This document shows positions 34,780-35,550 of a stretch of 35,550 bases of DNA, piece after piece. Position 1 is the stretch's first letter; each line of letters begins with the position of its first letter. The position numbers were made by a program, and so were the translations under genes. The stretch is from an uncultured Clostridia bacterium (GTDB taxonomy: Bacteria; Bacillota; Clostridia; Christensenellales; CAG-917). Location of the stretch: assembly GCA_947628855.1 (NCBI GenBank), contig CANRBM010000010.1, positions 1 to 35,550 of the forward strand, in the 5' to 3' direction. Under the pieces are notes generated by a model. It was not told where the DNA came from, searched no databases, and saw only the letters and a list, made by a program, of their open reading frames with translations.

Positions 34780-34795
34780 GCCGTCCAAGGGCGGC
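34780..34795. other. GC-rich hairpin in the ABC operon leader
   Basis: GCCGTCCAAGGGCGGC folds to a 6-bp stem with a 4-nt loop, flanked by TTTTG and TTTAC. It lies in the ~160-nt leader of the ABC transporter mRNA, between the promoter and the start codon. It could be an attenuator, but the T run after the stem on the minus strand is lacking. Confidence 0.35.
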
Positions 34796-34905
34796 TTTAC
34801 GAATTTTTCTGTTTATGGGCGCTGTACCCCATCTCGCATATGTCGCGTTTGCCGCTTTTTATTAGGTTGCGCAAACCCAAGCGTTATATGTGATTTTTCG
34901 TATTT

Positions 34906-34935
34906 AGTATAGTTTATCCGCATTTTTTAAGTCAA
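34906..34935 (-). promoter_or_regulatory. Predicted sigma-A promoter of the ABC transporter operon
   Basis: On the minus strand TTGACT and TATACT (each 5 of 6 matches) are 18 bp apart. The predicted start is near 34899, which leaves a leader of about 160 nt before the ATPase start codon. Confidence 0.6.
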
Positions 34936-35114
34936 CAAAATCGCCCAAACCCAAATGTGAGGATTTGCTTAGAAACGTCGCAAAACCTAAACTTTTCTTT
35001 AGTTTTTCTTAAGATTTCGACATATTTTCGCAATTTTTCCGCCAAAACACGCAAAATTGTCCCATTTCTCGACTTTTTTCCTCAAACCGCCCCGCCCCAC
35101 CTATTTTACCCGCT
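34936..35114. other. AT-rich intergenic stretch without a gene
   Basis: I see no ORF with a ribosome-binding site, no RNA gene and no clear terminator here. The stretch is AT-rich with short AAAxTTTTC-like runs and ends where the repeat cluster begins. Confidence 0.6.
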
Positions 35115-35441
35115 GTCATTCCGAGCGATATGGGGTCACTAGTTTTCTTCTGTCACTCCGAGCGATATGGGGTCCCCGCAAAATTACGAAGTGATTTTGT
35201 GGGGTATAAGGAGGAATCCCCCTGCCCGAGCGTCCCCTTACTCTCCTGTCATTCCGAGCGTAGTGAAGCGAAGTCGAGGAATCCCCCTGCCCGAGCAATT
35301 AGCGCAACGTTTGTCCGAGCGTCATCGGGGTCCCCATAGACATGAGCGAAGCGAATTTTATGGGGTATTGGTACGGGGTCCCCGCAAAATTACGAAGTGA
35401 TTTTGTGGGGTATAAGGAGGAATCCCCTTGCCCGAGCGCAC
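35115..35441. repeat. Cluster of dispersed repeats with nested palindromes
   Basis: At least five units are crowded here. A truncated arm (TGTCATTCCGAGCGATATGG) starts near 35115. A second arm leads into GGGGTCCCCGCAAAATTACG (35169-35232). An uninterrupted copy, CTGTCATTCCGAGCGTAGTG to GAGGAATCCCC, spans about 35246-35297. A variant palindrome, GGGGTCCCCATAGACATGAG, begins at 35329. A second copy of the 64-nt segment is at 35375-35438. The two 64-nt copies differ at one base. The small ORFs predicted here are repeat translation only. From 35442 to the window end I see nothing certain. Confidence 0.85.
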
Positions 35442-35550
35442 ATTTTTGCCCTGTTTTTAGCTGAAAAGTTTGGAATTTGTCTGATTCACTAAAGTAAATC
35501 CGCAAAATACTCGTCGGAAAAGTCTCCTTTGACGCAGATTCAAATCACAG

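Noticed and set aside
35116-35505. Several small ORFs of 60-77 aa on both strands
   Set aside because: They translate the dispersed repeats (for example GQGDSS on the minus strand), and similar peptides appear at each repeat copy.
35457-35549. Open minus-strand frame at the window edge (about 30 codons)
   Set aside because: It is too short to judge and shows no recognisable C-terminus; it may be the end of a gene outside the window.
1-35550. CRISPR array, tRNA, rRNA, prophage or transposase genes
   Set aside because: I looked for regularly spaced identical repeats, cloverleaf-like sequences and integrase/transposase motifs and found none that hold up.

Overview
The window looks like a chromosomal segment from an uncultured, Gram-positive-type bacterium of the class Clostridia (Bacillota). 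The evidence is a SpoIIE sporulation phosphatase, the Firmicutes-style run spoIIE-tilS-hpt, a class II (Firmicutes-type) GalT, PyrD/PyrK of the class 1B kind, A/GGAGG ribosome-binding sites and TTGACA-17-TATAAT promoters. I cannot name the genus; a gut Christensenellales-like lineage is a guess. Nearly every gene lies on the minus strand; galT is the only convincing plus-strand gene. The long plus-strand ORFs in the track are antisense shadows of GC-rich genes.

Layout from left to right: (a) pncB (cut by the window edge), lgt and galK form one minus-strand unit, divergent from galT, with both gal promoters readable in the gap. (b) After repeats and hairpins comes a minus-strand housekeeping group: a PHP-domain phosphoesterase, rmuC, cca, hpt and tilS, with spoIIE upstream of tilS. 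(c) 13.7-23.6 kb holds a complete de novo UMP operon transcribed pyrC-carA-carB-pyrK-pyrD-pyrF-pyrE-pyrB. It has a near-consensus promoter, mostly overlapping genes and a strong terminator. PyrB carries a C-terminal zinc-ribbon domain resembling the zinc domain of the ATCase regulatory chain PyrI, without the nucleotide-binding half. (d) 23.8-26.3 kb holds a single-pass membrane protein of unknown function, a small nitroreductase and a 66-aa ORF. (e) 26.7-32.2 kb is one gene for an 1832-aa membrane-anchored surface protein with Ig-like (BIG2-type) repeats and a more AT-rich, beta-helix-like C-terminal part. (f) Upstream of it lies a two-gene ABC exporter operon (ATPase plus ABC-2-type permease), then a gene-free, repeat-rich right edge.

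Intergenic DNA is unusually structured. One dispersed repeat family (arms like GTCATTCCGAGCG and GAGGAATCCCC) occurs near 5.2, 26.6 and 35.1-35.4 kb; some copies have their centre replaced by a second GGGGTCCCC-flanked palindrome. Other items are a multibranched fold at the 3' end of the PHP gene, an 18-nt degenerate tandem array between spoIIE and tilS, a 3 x 16-nt tandem repeat across the carB stop codon, and two TTGTCGAT boxes exactly 10 bp apart just downstream of a promoter. I saw no rRNA, tRNA, CRISPR array, transposase, prophage gene or recognisable riboswitch. All functional calls come from reading motifs; no database search was run.
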